Source: Limnothrix sp. CACIAM 69d
Lineage (GTDB): Bacteria; Cyanobacteriota; Cyanobacteriia; CACIAM-69d
Assembly (NCBI GenBank): GCA_001913845.2
Contig: MKGP02000048.1
Span: forward strand, 1 to 64,000
Direction of reading: 5' to 3'
DNA length: 64,000 bases
The notes under the pieces were generated by a model that worked only from the letters and a program-made list of their open reading frames with translations, ran no database searches and had not been told where the DNA came from. Below, in pieces: positions 6,815-17,185 of this stretch. Within the stretch, counting starts at the first letter, position 1; every line of letters starts with the position of its first letter. Both the position numbers and the translations under genes were made by a program.

Positions 6815-9082
6815 TCATCGCTTTTTAGCTCCTCGATCTGCTGTGTAATCCCACTCCTTGATTGGGGCGATCAGATAGCCTCCATGTCGCTTCCACTGAC
6901 TCACCGCCTTAACAGATGCAATCAGCGGCACAGTGTATTCCCCTAGCTTGCTGTGCGGCAGATTACCCCACGTTGCTTGGTGCTGTTCCAGCAAGGCCGT
7001 AACCGTCATACCTGCCTCGCGCACGGGAGCCGGATAGGTTCGCCACTCGCCATCCAGCAAAACAAAATCCTTTTCTGGTTCAATTGCCTTCGATTCTTGT
7101 TCCAACCATCGGGCTAAATCCCCTTGGCTGACCTCCCCCGGACAATCCCGAATCAAAGCCCAGCCTCGTGCCTTCGTTTCCTGGTTGTAGGGAAGAATTT
7201 CCGGGTCGTCATAAAACACTGCATCTAGGGCGTGGCCGCAATAGCGACGGTTGAGCCGCCCCAATCGTTGAATCAGAGCTGCTGGTTCAGCAACTTGTGA
7301 CACCAGCAACGTCGCCGACAAATCCAACGACATTTCCGCCACCTGGGTACAAATGGCCAACACAGGCTCGTGGCAATCGTCTTTGAAAGCCGCAACTACG
7401 TGGCGATGGTGCTGGACTCGATCGCGATAGCAAAAACGACTGTGATAGAGCACGGCATTTAACCCCCGCTTGAGGGCGCGATCGTACACATCGATCGCCG
7501 TATTCACCTGGTTACAAACCCAGAGAACTTTGCCACCCGATTTCAGTTCATTTTCAACACGCTCCCAATCTGGTTCTTGGCTTTCATGGAACCGATAACG
7601 CCGTAAATCTTCCAGATCGCGCGGCCCAGCAATCAGATTTTCACCTTCAATCAGTCGCCCCCCGCTTACCCACTCGATCGCCCGTATTTGCCAGGGTAAA
7701 AACGAAGCTGACATCAACAATATTGGCGCTTTAACAGTTTCCAGAAATCGCAAAAGCGCCCCAAACAGGCCTTTGTCATAGCAATGCACCTCATCAAAAA
7801 TAAAGGCTGCATTGGCGATCGCCGGAAAACAATACATCGGTCGCCGATTGCATTGCATCAAACCCAAAACCGTATCAACCGTACAGATAATGACTTGACT
7901 TTCCCAAGCTTCAAAGGACTGAAGTTTTAGTGTGGCCTCGTTTTCTGTGTTATCGCCGGCTTCTCGCTCTTCACCCGTACTGGCCAGGTCGATCGCTGCT
8001 CGCGAGTGCATCAAAACTGATTCCACTTCATCTTGCACATAGTCGATGAATCCCTCAGTGCTGGTTCCTGTGGTGGGATAACAGAAAAAGAGTTTCCGAC
8101 CGATCGCGTGACGCTTGGCCCAGTTATATGCCCCAACAGTTTTGCCCGTTCCACAACCAGCCCGCACCAAGCCAACCTGCGAGGAAATATCACCAATAGA
8201 CTTCTGAAAATCTCGAAGCGCTTTCCCCTCTAGACGAACATTAATCACACGATCAAGATCTACTTCCGTCAGTCCTTTCTCAATTGACTCAATAATCCAA
8301 TGTTCTAAATTTAAATCAGTGCTAGAAATTGCCGACCCAATAGAGTCACCCGCCACCAATAGCGATTTAACTACCGCATTTAAGACAATATTTGGCTCCC
8401 AGCTTTCCAAGGCTTGCTTATAAATTTCAAGACGACGATTTTCGATGTCCGACAAAACCCATACACTCTCAGGTTTGGAAGCAAACTTAATCTGTTTAGG
8501 GAGTCCCAATTCTGAGGTTCCAAATTTCAAAAGACCTTTGAAATCGTGATGTAGTGGGTAAAGAAATAAGCGATCATCTCCTGTTTCTGTGCGAACTTCC
8601 CCGACATTATTAGTCTTTTTTCCTTGATTGCCACCTAGTTTCAGGTGATGCCCACCAGCCGCAGCAAGAGCTACTAGAAAATCACCGTCAGACTGCTGCA
8701 ACCAGTCCCGAAACTTCCAAGCCAGTAAAATGGACACAATTTCATGGCGTAGAAGCTGGGGATACTTCAATGGGTTTCGTTGCGGACTTGCACCGACCAT
8801 TTTCTGACGGACAACTCCTTGAAAATGGTGATTCGCTTTGCCCCAATCGTGAATATAGGCAGCCAACCGAGCCGTCGATCGCACATAAGCCAAATCACAC
8901 CCCAGATCAAATTGAGTCATGAGTCGATCGCCCAAGACATCAACCAATGTCGTCACGGCCCGAACAACATTGGCCGTATGCCCAACTAAGCTATAAGCAC
9001 CTTTCCATGGCTCTTCTACAGATTTGGCCAGCAAGCGATCGGGGACAAGCTTAGGAACTGATTGACTAAATTTAGACGACAT
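6815..9082 (-). CDS. cas3: Cas3 nuclease-helicase
   Basis: A 755-residue protein. The N-terminal HD nuclease has GHTANVV near residue 35 and IHDWGKANHHFQ with His78-Asp79. The superfamily 2 helicase follows: Walker A GCGTGKT at about 309-315, DEVH at 430-433, and motif VI IQRLGRLNRR. Cas3 is recruited by Cascade and degrades the target strand. Start ATG at 9082 (MSSKFSQ) overlaps the cas6 stop by 11 bp, which favours it over an upstream in-frame start that would run 74 bp into cas6. HD and helicase are in one chain, as usual. The degenerate mini-CRISPR begins 24 bp after its stop. Confidence 0.95.
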   Translation of the reverse strand: MSSKFSQSVPKLVPDRLLAKSVEEPWKGAYSLVGHTANVVRAVTTLVDVLGDRLMTQFDLGCDLAYVRSTARLAAYIHDWGKANHHFQGVVRQKMVGASPQRNPLKYPQLLRHEIVSILLAWKFRDWLQQSDGDFLVALAAAGGHHLKLGGNQGKKTNNVGEVRTETGDDRLFLYPLHHDFKGLLKFGTSELGLPKQIKFASKPESVWVLSDIENRRLEIYKQALESWEPNIVLNAVVKSLLVAGDSIGSAISSTDLNLEHWIIESIEKGLTEVDLDRVINVRLEGKALRDFQKSIGDISSQVGLVRAGCGTGKTVGAYNWAKRHAIGRKLFFCYPTTGTSTEGFIDYVQDEVESVLMHSRAAIDLASTGEEREAGDNTENEATLKLQSFEAWESQVIICTVDTVLGLMQCNRRPMYCFPAIANAAFIFDEVHCYDKGLFGALLRFLETVKAPILLMSASFLPWQIRAIEWVSGGRLIEGENLIAGPRDLEDLRRYRFHESQEPDWERVENELKSGGKVLWVCNQVNTAIDVYDRALKRGLNAVLYHSRFCYRDRVQHHRHVVAAFKDDCHEPVLAICTQVAEMSLDLSATLLVSQVAEPAALIQRLGRLNRRYCGHALDAVFYDDPEILPYNQETKARGWALIRDCPGEVSQGDLARWLEQESKAIEPEKDFVLLDGEWRTYPAPVREAGMTVTALLEQHQATWGNLPHSKLGEYTVPLIASVKAVSQWKRHGGYLIAPIKEWDYTADRGAKKR

Positions 9083-9791
9083 TAGGAATTTCCTTGGAGG
9101 GATAGAACCAACCACAGCCAAAGTGCTTTCGCCCACCAATACCAACAGACTGGAGCAGAATCGAGTCTTCAGGACTCAAATCTTCAATAATTACGCCATA
9201 GCCCAAAATATGTTTTCCCTTGACCTGCAATGATCGCAGGGCCAAATCACCATCTACATCACTATCAATAGAAAGTTTTCCTGAAATTCCCAGCTTCTCA
9301 AATGCTTTGCGGCACGATTCTAAAAAATGTACTGGTGCGCTGTGAGTATCCCATTCTTCTAAGCGGAACGTCACGAGTCTTGCCCGTAGCGTAGAACTAG
9401 GCTCAGGCAGGATTAAACGTGGTTGAATCAGGCGAATATCATGACTGCGCAGATTTAAAACCTGATTTTGCAAGAGTCGATACCAATAGCTAGCCTGATC
9501 GCTAGGACAGCGTAAGCGCAATCGCGATCTCTGATAAATCTGGATACGTTTATGCCCATCAGAAATTCCAGGAATGCTACTTAGTAGTAACTCTGGACAA
9601 AGTAAGTAATCAACAATTTCTGTTTTCCAATTCTCTGAGCTAGGAAACTGTTTTTTGAATAATGCGATCAAGCTTTCTGGCAGTGCTTCACTTTGCAAGA
9701 GTTGCTTAACTGCTGAGTACAGCGAATAGCCGTGATCGGCTGGCAGTAACTGCCCTTTGACGGAAAATTGGACTTCTAGAATGTTGCTCAT
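9072..9791 (-). CDS. cas6: Cas6 (Myxan-type pre-crRNA endonuclease)
   Basis: A 239-residue Cas6. The C-terminal glycine-rich loop GIGGRKHFGCGWFYP is the RAMP signature, preceded by the second ferredoxin fold. Cas6 cuts the repeat transcript at the base of its stem and leaves the 5' handle on crRNAs. The N-terminus (LEVQFSVKGQLLPADHGYSL) is like Cmx6 proteins. ATG overlaps the stop of the WYL gene (ATGA), and its stop overlaps cas3, so WYL-cas6-cas3 is one coupled unit. The same enzyme would be expected to recognise the pseudo-repeats, whose stems are kept. Confidence 0.92.
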   Translation of the reverse strand: MSNILEVQFSVKGQLLPADHGYSLYSAVKQLLQSEALPESLIALFKKQFPSSENWKTEIVDYLLCPELLLSSIPGISDGHKRIQIYQRSRLRLRCPSDQASYWYRLLQNQVLNLRSHDIRLIQPRLILPEPSSTLRARLVTFRLEEWDTHSAPVHFLESCRKAFEKLGISGKLSIDSDVDGDLALRSLQVKGKHILGYGVIIEDLSPEDSILLQSVGIGGRKHFGCGWFYPSKEIPNVV

Positions 9792-10786
9792 CGTTCAAAG
9801 GTCTCCGTTTCGTATTGGCGTTGCATGATCTCCACCTCCCGCGCGATCGCCCTGACCAGTTCCGGCGGCTCCCGGGCGATCGCCCCCTTGCCATAGCTCA
9901 ACACCCACTGGGTCACATCCCGTAAGCCGCTGACCTCCATCGACAGCAACAGCCCCCCACCCGGCAAATCGGTCAAGTCCTGGGTGCTGTGCCACTGCCG
10001 CCCGCGCACAAAAGGAGCCGTTGCCCGATCGAACTCCACCACCACCCGCCGCGCCGTGTCGCCCACCTCCCAGCGAAAGGCCGTCGCCATGTACTTGCGT
10101 AGGCTGAATCCCGGCTGAACCTGGAAAGGCTGCTCTAGCACCTGTAATTGCAAAATGCGATCGACCCGGAACGTAATCACCTTCTGGCGCTGGTGGCAAA
10201 ATGCCAGCAATTGCAGTGCGTTGTACTGCACCAACATGCCGTAGGGATCCACCACCCGATCGCTCACCGCATCCCGATTAGCTGTGTGGTAGGTTATTTC
10301 AGCGCTGTAGCCATCCCGACAAGCCCGCTCTAGCTGACTCACCACCGCCAAGTCCAAGTTCAAGTCGGCCTTGCTTTGGAATAGGAAGTAATCGTTGCGC
10401 AGTTCACGCGCCTCGATCGCCACCTTGCTGTCCAGCCGTTCACTCAGCCGCCGCAAGCCCGATCGCAACTGCCGGATATAGGGCGAATCCGCATAGGTTT
10501 CCAGCAATCGATCGGTCACCACCAGCGCCAACAGATCGCCTTCCGTAATCAGGATTTGATTCAGTTGCCAATCGGGGTCGCTGTAGTGATGTCCCCGACG
10601 ACTGTTATAGATAATCGGTGCGCCACAGTCTTTTTTAAGAAAGCCTAAGTCCTTGCGAATAATGCGCGGATCGACAGCGTTGTCACGATCAAGGGCCGCC
10701 GCTAGGGATTCATGGGTGTTTCGTCGTTGGGGATCTCGCAACAAACCATCGAGCTGCAAAATGCGCTTGAGTTGGTGAAGCGTCAT
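9788..10786 (-). CDS. WYL-domain transcriptional regulator of the cas operon
   Basis: A 332-residue protein. Residues 1-80 form a winged helix (LHQLKRILQLDGLLRD, then RIIRKDLGFLKKDCGAPI), and the middle and C-terminal parts carry a WYL domain (VVDPYGMLVQYNALQLLAFCHQR) and a C-terminal extension. WYL proteins bind nucleic-acid ligands and commonly regulate CRISPR-Cas and other defence loci. The ATG at 10786 is used; a GTG at 10822 would add 12 residues. It is the first gene of the cas6-cas3 unit and overlaps cas6 by 4 bp. I infer that it controls cas expression; the ligand is unknown. Confidence 0.88.
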   Translation of the reverse strand: MTLHQLKRILQLDGLLRDPQRRNTHESLAAALDRDNAVDPRIIRKDLGFLKKDCGAPIIYNSRRGHHYSDPDWQLNQILITEGDLLALVVTDRLLETYADSPYIRQLRSGLRRLSERLDSKVAIEARELRNDYFLFQSKADLNLDLAVVSQLERACRDGYSAEITYHTANRDAVSDRVVDPYGMLVQYNALQLLAFCHQRQKVITFRVDRILQLQVLEQPFQVQPGFSLRKYMATAFRWEVGDTARRVVVEFDRATAPFVRGRQWHSTQDLTDLPGGGLLLSMEVSGLRDVTQWVLSYGKGAIAREPPELVRAIAREVEIMQRQYETETFER

Positions 10787-11004
10787 GATTGAAGATTTTG
10801 TGAGGAATTGAACGTTGCTCACTGAACCCAGTGTGGCATGTTTCTCGGGGACTGGGGAGGCCTAAATCGATCCACCCTGGCCACTTGATTGCAAGAAATG
10901 CCCCTAGCCGATCGCTCGGATGGCAGCATGAACGGGCGATCGATGGCCAAGCCAGACAGTCGCCCTAAACTAGGAACAGTTCGCCCATTCCCCAGCCCGT
11001 TCCC

Positions 11005-11784
11005 ATGGCCAAGCTTGCGGATTCTCGATTAGGACAGTGGGCCCAGCGCTTGCAAGCGGCCGCCCTGATTGGTGGTCAAACCCTGGTTCACCTCAGCCGT
11101 GGCAAAATTCACCGCCGCAACACGATCGAACAAATGCACCTGGTGGGGCCCGACTCCCTGGGCATTGTGCTGCTGGCCGGCGTGTCGATCGGGGCGGTGT
11201 TTACGATCCAAGTAGCCCGCGAATTTATCAAATATGGAGCCACCTCCGCGATCGGGGGCGTAATGGCCGTGGCCATGGCGCGGGAACTGTCGCCGGTCTT
11301 TGCCGCCGTGATTTTGGCCGGGCGGGTGGGGTCGGCCTTTGCGGCGGAAATTGGCACGATGCGCGTGACGGAGCAAATCGACGCGCTTTATGTGTTGCGC
11401 ACCGACCCGATCGACTATTTAGTCGTGCCTCGGGTTTTGGCCTGTTGCACCATGCTGCCCCTGCTCACAGAATTGGGGTTGCTGGCGGCCATGCTGGCTG
11501 GACTGACGATCTCGGAGTTGGGCTTTGGCATCACCCGCTACGAATTTCTCGACTCCGTGAAAACCTTTTTGGAAGTGCGGGATTTGTTTTGCGCTGCCAT
11601 CAAAGGCGCTTGTTTCGGGGGGCTAATCGCCGCGATCGGCTGTGGTTGGGGTCTCACCACCAGCGGCGGGGCCAAGGGCGTGGGCCAAGCCACCACCTCC
11701 GCCGTGGTCACCTCTTTGCTGGCGATTTTGATTGCCAATTTCTTTTTGTCCTGGTTGATGTTCCGCAGCGCTCCCACGCTCTAG
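11005..11784 (+). CDS. MlaE/YrbE-family ABC transporter permease
   Basis: A 259-residue membrane protein with five or six hydrophobic segments and the MlaE signatures AAVILAGRVGSAFAAEIGTM and EQIDALYVLRTDP. These permeases pair with an MlaF-type ATPase and an MlaD/MCE protein to move lipids between the inner and outer membranes; cyanobacterial and plastid (Ycf63/TGD1) homologues belong to the same family. The ATPase and MCE partners are not beside it here. It is divergent from the cas operon across a 218-bp gap. Start ATG as given. Confidence 0.9.
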   Translation: MAKLADSRLGQWAQRLQAAALIGGQTLVHLSRGKIHRRNTIEQMHLVGPDSLGIVLLAGVSIGAVFTIQVAREFIKYGATSAIGGVMAVAMARELSPVFAAVILAGRVGSAFAAEIGTMRVTEQIDALYVLRTDPIDYLVVPRVLACCTMLPLLTELGLLAAMLAGLTISELGFGITRYEFLDSVKTFLEVRDLFCAAIKGACFGGLIAAIGCGWGLTTSGGAKGVGQATTSAVVTSLLAILIANFFLSWLMFRSAPTL

Positions 11785-11985
11785 GCACAATTGATCGGCG
11801 TGGTCGATCGATTCAGTTGAATGGCTACCAGGCGCTGAATCAAAAATCCCAATTCTCCTGAAACTTCTGGCACGGGATGGGGCTTTTTCGATCGGGTCAG
11901 CTCACCCCAAGAAATCTGTCACAATAGAAGGGATTTCTGGCGCAAAACAGCCGCCGTTTTTAACCCCCCAATTCCGTTCTTGATC

Positions 11986-12387
11986 ATGGCTTTTAAGATT
12001 CAAAAAACCGATGCCGAATGGCAATCGCAACTGACTCCGGAACAGTTTCAAGTGACGCGCAAGCATGGCACGGAACGCGCGTTCACGGGAGAACATTGGG
12101 ATAACAAGGCTCCCGGAACCTACAACTGCGTTTGCTGTGGAACGCCCCTTTTTATTTCAGATACCAAATACGATTCGGGAACCGGCTGGCCCAGTTTTTG
12201 GCAGCCGATCGCCCCGGAGAATATTGAAACCCAGGTCGATCGCACCCTCTGGATGACCCGTACCGAGGTGCATTGCGCCAACTGTGGAGCACACTTGGGC
12301 CATGTGTTTGAAGATGGCCCGCCGCCCACCGGCCTGCGCTATTGCATGAATTCCGCTTCCTTGAAATTTGAGTCGAATCAGGCTTAA
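11986..12387 (+). CDS. msrB: peptide-methionine (R)-S-oxide reductase
   Basis: A 133-residue MsrB. Two CxxC zinc pairs (C48/C51 and C97/C100) and the catalytic Cys120 in [11 protein letters not shown] are all present, with the TGWPSFW substrate-site motif at about 66-72. It repairs the R-epimer of oxidised methionine in proteins using thioredoxin. ATG at 11986 is chosen over a TTG two codons upstream. The gene stands alone and is followed by a strong bidirectional terminator. Confidence 0.96.
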   Translation: MAFKIQKTDAEWQSQLTPEQFQVTRKHGTERAFTGEHWDNKAPGTYNCVCCGTPLFISDTKYDSGTGWPSFWQPIAPENIETQVDRTLWMTRTEVHCANCGAHLGHVFEDGPPPTGLRYCMNSASLKFESNQA

Positions 12388-12493
12388 GTTGCGATCGGCT
12401 GCCATCAATTTTTGCTCAATGGCTGCTGAGGAGGCGCTGAAGGATTGACCGAATTTTTCGAGCAATTGGCTCGATCGCATTTTGAGCTAAGAA

Positions 12494-12529
12494 AAAATCC
12501 CCCGCAATCGATCGACTGTGGGGGATTTT
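12494..12529. terminator. bidirectional rho-independent terminator
   Basis: AAAATCCCCC at 12494-12503 pairs with GGGGGATTTT at 12520-12529, extended by GCA/TGT next to the loop. The arms end in A/T runs on both sides, so it can terminate msrB from the left and ftsH from the right. Confidence 0.8.
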
Positions 12530-12590
12530 GATTGAAGATGAAAGCTTTTCTGAATTCAGACCATGAAGTCTAGCACTGATTCTGAAGCTT

Positions 12591-12628
12591 GGGGGTGATT
12601 TCAAGGTCAATTTCCTGTGATCACCCCC
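12591..12628 (-). terminator. GC-rich hairpin after ftsH
   Basis: GGGGGTGAT (12591-12599) and ATCACCCCC (12620-12628) are perfect complements separated by a 20-nt loop, 33 bp past the ftsH stop. There is no U run, so it may stabilise the 3' end of the message or aid termination rather than end it alone. Confidence 0.45.
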
Positions 12629-12661
12629 CTTGAATTGCGATGCTTCAGGGCCGGTTGCAAT

Positions 12662-14500
12662 CTAGGCGATCGCGGCCATTTTCACATCGCTTTCGTTCAG
12701 CAGGTCTTGCAATTCCTGGGCATCAACGGTTTCTTTTTCCACCAGCATTTGAGCCAGGCGATCGAGCACGGCGCGGTTTTCTTGCAGCACCTGCTTAGCG
12801 CGGCGGTAGGCTTGATCCACCAAGTTGCGGACTTCCTCATCGATCGCGGCGGCCGTTTCTTCCGAGAAGTCGCGCTCGGAGGCAATGTCACGACCCAGGA
12901 ACATGTTGCCTTGCTGGCGACCCAGGGCCACCGGGCCCAGGCGATCGCTCATGCCAAAGCGGGTCACCATCTGGCGCGCCACGCGGGTTACCTGTTGCAG
13001 GTCATTGGAAGCGCCCGTGGTCACTTCCTCTTCGCCGAAGATGATTTCTTCGGCCAAGCGCCCCCCCAGGGCCACCGCCATTTGATTTTCCAGATAGGAG
13101 CGGGAATAGAGACCCGAATCCATCCGATCTTCACTGGGCGCAAACCAGGTCAAACCGCCGGCCTGACCGCGCGGGATGATGCTGATTTTTTGCACCGGGT
13201 CGTAGTCGGGCATCAGCGCACCGACCAGGGCGTGACCGGCTTCGTGGTAGGCCACCAGGGTCTTGCGCTTTTCGCTCATCACGCGATCTTTCTTTTCGGG
13301 GCCGGCCAAAATCCGGTCGATCGCGTCGTTGATTTCGTCCATCGAGATTTCCGTCAAGTTGCGACGGGCGGCCAAAATCGCCGCTTCGTTCAGCAGGTTC
13401 GACAGATCCGCACCGGTAAAGCCGGGGGTACGGCGAGCAATCCGCTCCAGATCCATATCCTTCGAGAGGGACTTGCCACGCGAGTGGACACCCAGAATTT
13501 CTAGGCGGCCGTTGAAGTCGGGGCGATCGACCACCACTTGGCGATCGAACCGGCCGGGACGCATCAGCGCCGCATCCAACACATCGGGGCGGTTGGTGGC
13601 GGCGATCACGATGATCCCCGTGTTGCCCTCGAAGCCGTCCATTTCGGTCAGCAGTTGGTTCAGGGTTTGTTCGCGCTCGTCGTTGCCGCCGCCGAGACCT
13701 GCGCCCCGCTGACGACCCACTGCGTCGATTTCATCGATGAACACAATGCAAGGGGCGTTTTGCTTGGCCTGCTCAAACAGGTCGCGCACGCGGGAAGCCC
13801 CCACACCCACAAACATTTCCACAAATTCCGAACCGGAGATGCTGAAGAAAGGCACGCCCGCTTCGCCAGCTACAGCCCGGGCCAGCAGGGTTTTACCGGT
13901 TCCCGGAGGGCCCACCAGCAGCACGCCCTTGGGAATCTTTGCACCCACGGCGGTGAAGCGATCGGCATTTTTCAGGAAGTCCACCACTTCCGTCAGCTCC
14001 AACTTGGCTTGCTCAATGCCGGCCACGTCGTTGAAGGTGATTTGGGTTTGGGGTTCCATTTGCACCCGGGCCCGCGATTTGCCAAAGTTCATGGCCGGGT
14101 TGCCCGCGCCGCCTTGGGCCCGCCGCAACAGGAAGAACAGACCCACCAGCAGCAGAATCGGCAGGAACAGGCTGCTCAGGGCCCGGAACCAGAAGCCTTC
14201 GTCGCTGGGCGGTTGCACGGAAATATCAACGTTGTTGCTGGTCAGAATGTTGATGATTTCCGGGTCGTTCGGCAGGTTCACCAACACGGTGCTGCCGTCT
14301 TCGGTGGTGGCCAAGGCCCGGGAGCGATCGGCGCTAATTCGCACACGATCGACCTTCTTGGCTTGCACTTCCTGCACGAATTGGCTATAGCGCCAGGTTT
14401 CGCGGGTTTGGGGCTGTCGATCGAAGAACGCTGTACCCAGGGCGATGATTACGATCGCCAACAGGGCATAGAGTCCGGCATTTCTCCACCGTTTATTCAC
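12662..14500 (-). CDS. ftsH: ATP-dependent zinc metalloprotease FtsH
   Basis: A 612-residue membrane protease. TM segments lie at about 8-26 and 107-126 around a periplasmic/lumenal domain; the AAA module has Walker A GPPGTGKT (197-204), Walker B FIDEID (254-259) and an SRH arginine motif near MRPGRFDRQ; the zinc motif HEAGH is at 419-423. Cyanobacterial FtsH hexamers degrade damaged photosystem II D1 and regulatory proteins. The length and sequence suggest the FtsH2/FtsH3 group, but which paralogue cannot be settled here. Start is GTG, with AGGAGG upstream; an out-of-frame ATG nearby opens only a two-codon frame. Confidence 0.96.
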   Translation of the reverse strand: MNKRWRNAGLYALLAIVIIALGTAFFDRQPQTRETWRYSQFVQEVQAKKVDRVRISADRSRALATTEDGSTVLVNLPNDPEIINILTSNNVDISVQPPSDEGFWFRALSSLFLPILLLVGLFFLLRRAQGGAGNPAMNFGKSRARVQMEPQTQITFNDVAGIEQAKLELTEVVDFLKNADRFTAVGAKIPKGVLLVGPPGTGKTLLARAVAGEAGVPFFSISGSEFVEMFVGVGASRVRDLFEQAKQNAPCIVFIDEIDAVGRQRGAGLGGGNDEREQTLNQLLTEMDGFEGNTGIIVIAATNRPDVLDAALMRPGRFDRQVVVDRPDFNGRLEILGVHSRGKSLSKDMDLERIARRTPGFTGADLSNLLNEAAILAARRNLTEISMDEINDAIDRILAGPEKKDRVMSEKRKTLVAYHEAGHALVGALMPDYDPVQKISIIPRGQAGGLTWFAPSEDRMDSGLYSRSYLENQMAVALGGRLAEEIIFGEEEVTTGASNDLQQVTRVARQMVTRFGMSDRLGPVALGRQQGNMFLGRDIASERDFSEETAAAIDEEVRNLVDQAYRRAKQVLQENRAVLDRLAQMLVEKETVDAQELQDLLNESDVKMAAIA

Positions 14501-14781
14501 TGGTGCATCCTCCTAAAAGGCGTTCTGCCAGGGCGTTTGTTATGCCAGGGCTGTACTTGCCGTAGCTCAAAAATTAACTGGTTGTTAACTAATGTTAACG
14601 CAATGGCTTCCAGTCCGTCGCCATCGCTGCTATTAACGATTATGCGGATTTCCGACTCAGGATGGGTGTGGACGAAATCGCTCGGTGGGTGTAACAGCGC
14701 GATCGCCCCGCCGGCAAAGGGTTGCGCGATCGTTGCCGCCAGCCGGTCTAGCCGTCAGCAGGTTGAAGCGTTTGGGGAGCA

Positions 14782-15741
14782 ATGAAGAGAATGCAGGCAT
14801 TTGGCGGCCCAAGGGCCACACAATTTCCGATGCCGCTGGAGCCGGGCGATCGGGTGTGGGTGATTGCCCCCAGCGGGCCGGTTTTGGATTCGGCGGCGAT
14901 CGCCCGGGGGGTGGAAATTTGGCAAGACCGGGGCTTTCGGGTGCAGTTTGCCGCCGGTTGGGATGCGCAAACGGGATTTTTGGCGGGCACTGATGCCCAA
15001 CGTCGATCGCAACTGGCGGCGGCCTTGGCGGATCCCGGTTGCCGAGCGATCGTCTGTGCGCGGGGGGGCTATGGTTCGGCCCGACTGCTGGAAGATTGGG
15101 ATTGGCCGCTGTTTGCCGGTCGGGGGGCGGCGTTAGTGGTGGACTCAGCGCGATCGCCCCTGTGGTTAGTTGGGTTTTCGGACATTACGGCCCTGTTGTG
15201 GAGTTTGGCCCGGCAAGGGGTGGCGGGTGTGCATGGGCCCCTGCTCACCACCTTGGGCCAGGAACCGGCCTGGACGGTCGATCGCCTGTTTAATCTGTTG
15301 GCCGGTCAGTCCCTGGAACCGCTTCAGGGCCAGGGTTGGGGCGGTGGAACCGTGGTGGGTCGCCTGTTTCCGGGGAACCTGACGGTGATTGCCAATTTGC
15401 TCAATACGCCCTTGCAGCCCGCTTTGGCAGGGGCAATTTTGGCGATCGAGGACGTGACGGAATATCCCTACCGAATCGATCGGCTGTTGACCCAGTGGCG
15501 TTTGAGCGGTCTGTTGCGGTCGATCGGGGGCATCGCGATCGGTCATTTCACCGCTTGCGACCCACCGCCCAACCGGCCCAGTTGCTCCATGGCGGAAGTG
15601 CTGTGCGATCGGCTGGGAGATTTGGGCCTGCCGATCGTTTCCGGGTTGCCCTTTGGCCATGAGCCCCCAAATGCGGCTTTGCCCGTGGGCACGTTGGCCC
15701 GGCTGGATGGGGAGGCGGGCACTCTGGAACTCTTGAGCTAG
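14782..15741 (+). CDS. ldcA: LD-carboxypeptidase (S66 family)
   Basis: A 319-residue S66 serine peptidase that removes D-Ala from murein tetrapeptides during peptidoglycan recycling. The catalytic triad is visible: Ser133 in [11 protein letters not shown], Glu223 in [14 protein letters not shown] and His293 in [13 protein letters not shown]. The N-terminal half has the family's APSGPV and ARGGYGS motifs. It is divergent from ftsH; the gap holds three TTAAC motifs, two as GTTAAC palindromes 10 bp apart (14584 and 14594). Its stop overlaps the end of a transposase remnant on the other strand. Confidence 0.93.
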   Translation: MKRMQAFGGPRATQFPMPLEPGDRVWVIAPSGPVLDSAAIARGVEIWQDRGFRVQFAAGWDAQTGFLAGTDAQRRSQLAAALADPGCRAIVCARGGYGSARLLEDWDWPLFAGRGAALVVDSARSPLWLVGFSDITALLWSLARQGVAGVHGPLLTTLGQEPAWTVDRLFNLLAGQSLEPLQGQGWGGGTVVGRLFPGNLTVIANLLNTPLQPALAGAILAIEDVTEYPYRIDRLLTQWRLSGLLRSIGGIAIGHFTACDPPPNRPSCSMAEVLCDRLGDLGLPIVSGLPFGHEPPNAALPVGTLARLDGEAGTLELLS

Positions 15742-15984
15742 GCAATTGCGCCCAGCATCTCAGCCAAGGGGCCGATGGGGCGGGCAAGACCCATTTTTAA
15801 CATCAGTTCGGGTTCAGCAGGCAGCTCAATCCCCAGCACAGCCAAATCGAGGGACAGTTTCTTGGGTTGATGACAGTAGGCAATCAGCCCACTGAGTAGA
15901 TGCACAAAACAATTGACCGGACGGCGGTGATGGGAATGTTCAATCTGGCAATGGTTCTTGAGCTGGTCAATAGACTTCTTGCCT
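15738..15984 (-). pseudogene. transposase C-terminal remnant
   Basis: Read on the minus strand in one frame this gives about 81 residues without a start: [20 protein letters not shown], then a segment with [14 protein letters not shown], ending in a TAG that overlaps the ldcA stop. The [13 protein letters not shown] and [12 protein letters not shown] pattern is that of the C-terminal end of IS982-like cyanobacterial transposases; the family call is tentative. The N-terminal two thirds are missing. The fragment ends abruptly at a repeat element at 15985, so it is dead. No inverted repeats or target duplication are visible. Confidence 0.7.
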
Positions 15985-16140
15985 TAATTAAAACCCTCAC
16001 CCTCAATTAAAACCCTCACCCTAAATCCCTCTCCCAAGTCGGGAGAGGGACTTGACAACCAACAACGAAATCGCTGCCATTCTCTCTTTCTGGCTCCCCT
16101 TCGCTCTCCTTAGGAGAAGGGGTTGGGGGATGAGGGCTGT
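15985..16140. repeat. dispersed pyrimidine/purine-rich palindromic repeat (family C)
   Basis: Opens with AATTAAAACCCTCACCCT twice in tandem, then CCCTCTCCCAAGTCGGGAGAGGG, and closes with AGGAGAAGGGGTTGGGGGATGAGGG, the approximate inverse of the start. The same elements, with the flanking word GCAAGAGGTCTA, recur at about 48030-48380. It appears to be a non-autonomous mobile repeat that broke the neighbouring transposase fragment. The rest of the gap up to the pdhB stop shows nothing coding. Confidence 0.65.
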
Positions 16141-16201
16141 TAGCTGATTCGCGCAAGAGGTCTATATAAATTTGCCGTGCTGCTAGACGCGGCGATCTTG
16201 A

Positions 16202-17185
16202 CTAAATGCGGTTGTCCAACAGTTTCTTCGTGGCTTCCACAATTTGGGCCGGCTGCACGATCGTCAGATTCTCTAAAATCCCGTTATAGGGCGTGGGAAT
16301 ATCTTGCGAAGACAACCGTACTGGCGGTGCATCCAAATCATCAAAGCATTGTTCGATGATTTGAGCCGTCAATTCTGCCGCGATGCCGCCCGTCTTCATG
16401 CACTCTTCCACAATCAGCACCCGATGGGTCTTGCGCACCGACGCGGCGATCGTGGCCATATCCAACGGTTTCAGGGAAATCAGGTCAATCACTTCCGGAT
16501 CGATCCCTTCCTTCTCCAGGGTCTTCACCGCCTGCATCACGTGGTGGCGCATTCGGGAATAGGTCAGGATCGTGATGTCCTCGCCCGATCGCACCATTTC
16601 CGCCTTGTCCAGCGGCAACAGATATTCTTCGTCCGGCAAATCTTCCTTCAGGTTATAGAGCAGCACATGCTCAAAGAACAGCACCGGGTTATTGTCACGA
16701 ATTGCCGACTTCAGCAAACCCTTAGCGTTGTAGGGCGTGGAACAAGCCACAATCTTCAACCCGGGAACCGCCTGGAAATAGGCCTCTAGGCGCTGGGAAT
16801 GTTCAGCCCCCAACTGGCGACCCACCCCGCCGGGGCCCCGGATCACCATCGGAATCGTGAAGTTGCCGCCGGAGGTGTAGCGCAGCATCCCGGCGTTGTT
16901 GGAAATTTGGTTAAAGGCCAGCAACAAGAAGCCCATGTTCATGCCTTCCACGATCGGGCGAAGGCCCGTCATGGCTGCTCCCACGGCCATCCCCGTAAAG
17001 CTGTTTTCCGCGATCGGGGTATCCAGCAGCCGCAGATCACCGTATTTCTTATACAAGTCCTTGGTGACCTTGTAAGAGCCGCCATAGTGACCCACATCTT
17101 CTCCCATCACCAACACCCGAGGGTCACGGGCCATTTCTTCGTCGGTTGCTTCACGAAGGGCGTTGAAGAAAATCGTTTCTGCCAT
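16202..17185 (-). CDS. pdhB: pyruvate dehydrogenase E1 component, beta subunit
   Basis: A 327-residue E1-beta. Landmarks are [24 protein letters not shown], the [20 protein letters not shown] core, and the C-terminal [18 protein letters not shown]. With the alpha subunit and thiamine diphosphate it decarboxylates pyruvate to feed acetyl-CoA synthesis. Length is standard. pdhA is not adjacent, which is common in cyanobacteria where pdh genes are scattered. Single gene on the minus strand, divergent from the next gene. Confidence 0.96.
   Translation of the reverse strand: MAETIFFNALREATDEEMARDPRVLVMGEDVGHYGGSYKVTKDLYKKYGDLRLLDTPIAENSFTGMAVGAAMTGLRPIVEGMNMGFLLLAFNQISNNAGMLRYTSGGNFTIPMVIRGPGGVGRQLGAEHSQRLEAYFQAVPGLKIVACSTPYNAKGLLKSAIRDNNPVLFFEHVLLYNLKEDLPDEEYLLPLDKAEMVRSGEDITILTYSRMRHHVMQAVKTLEKEGIDPEVIDLISLKPLDMATIAASVRKTHRVLIVEECMKTGGIAAELTAQIIEQCFDDLDAPPVRLSSQDIPTPYNGILENLTIVQPAQIVEATKKLLDNRI

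Noticed and set aside
1-10786. CRISPR-associated transposon (CAST) in the cas locus
   Set aside because: No TnsA, TnsB, TnsC or TniQ sequence is present, and Cas3, Cas1 and Cas2 are intact, which argues for ordinary immunity.
13538-14785. 415-codon plus-strand frame opposite ftsH
   Set aside because: Antisense of the conserved FtsH AAA domain; His/Gln/Gly-rich composition typical of a shadow frame.
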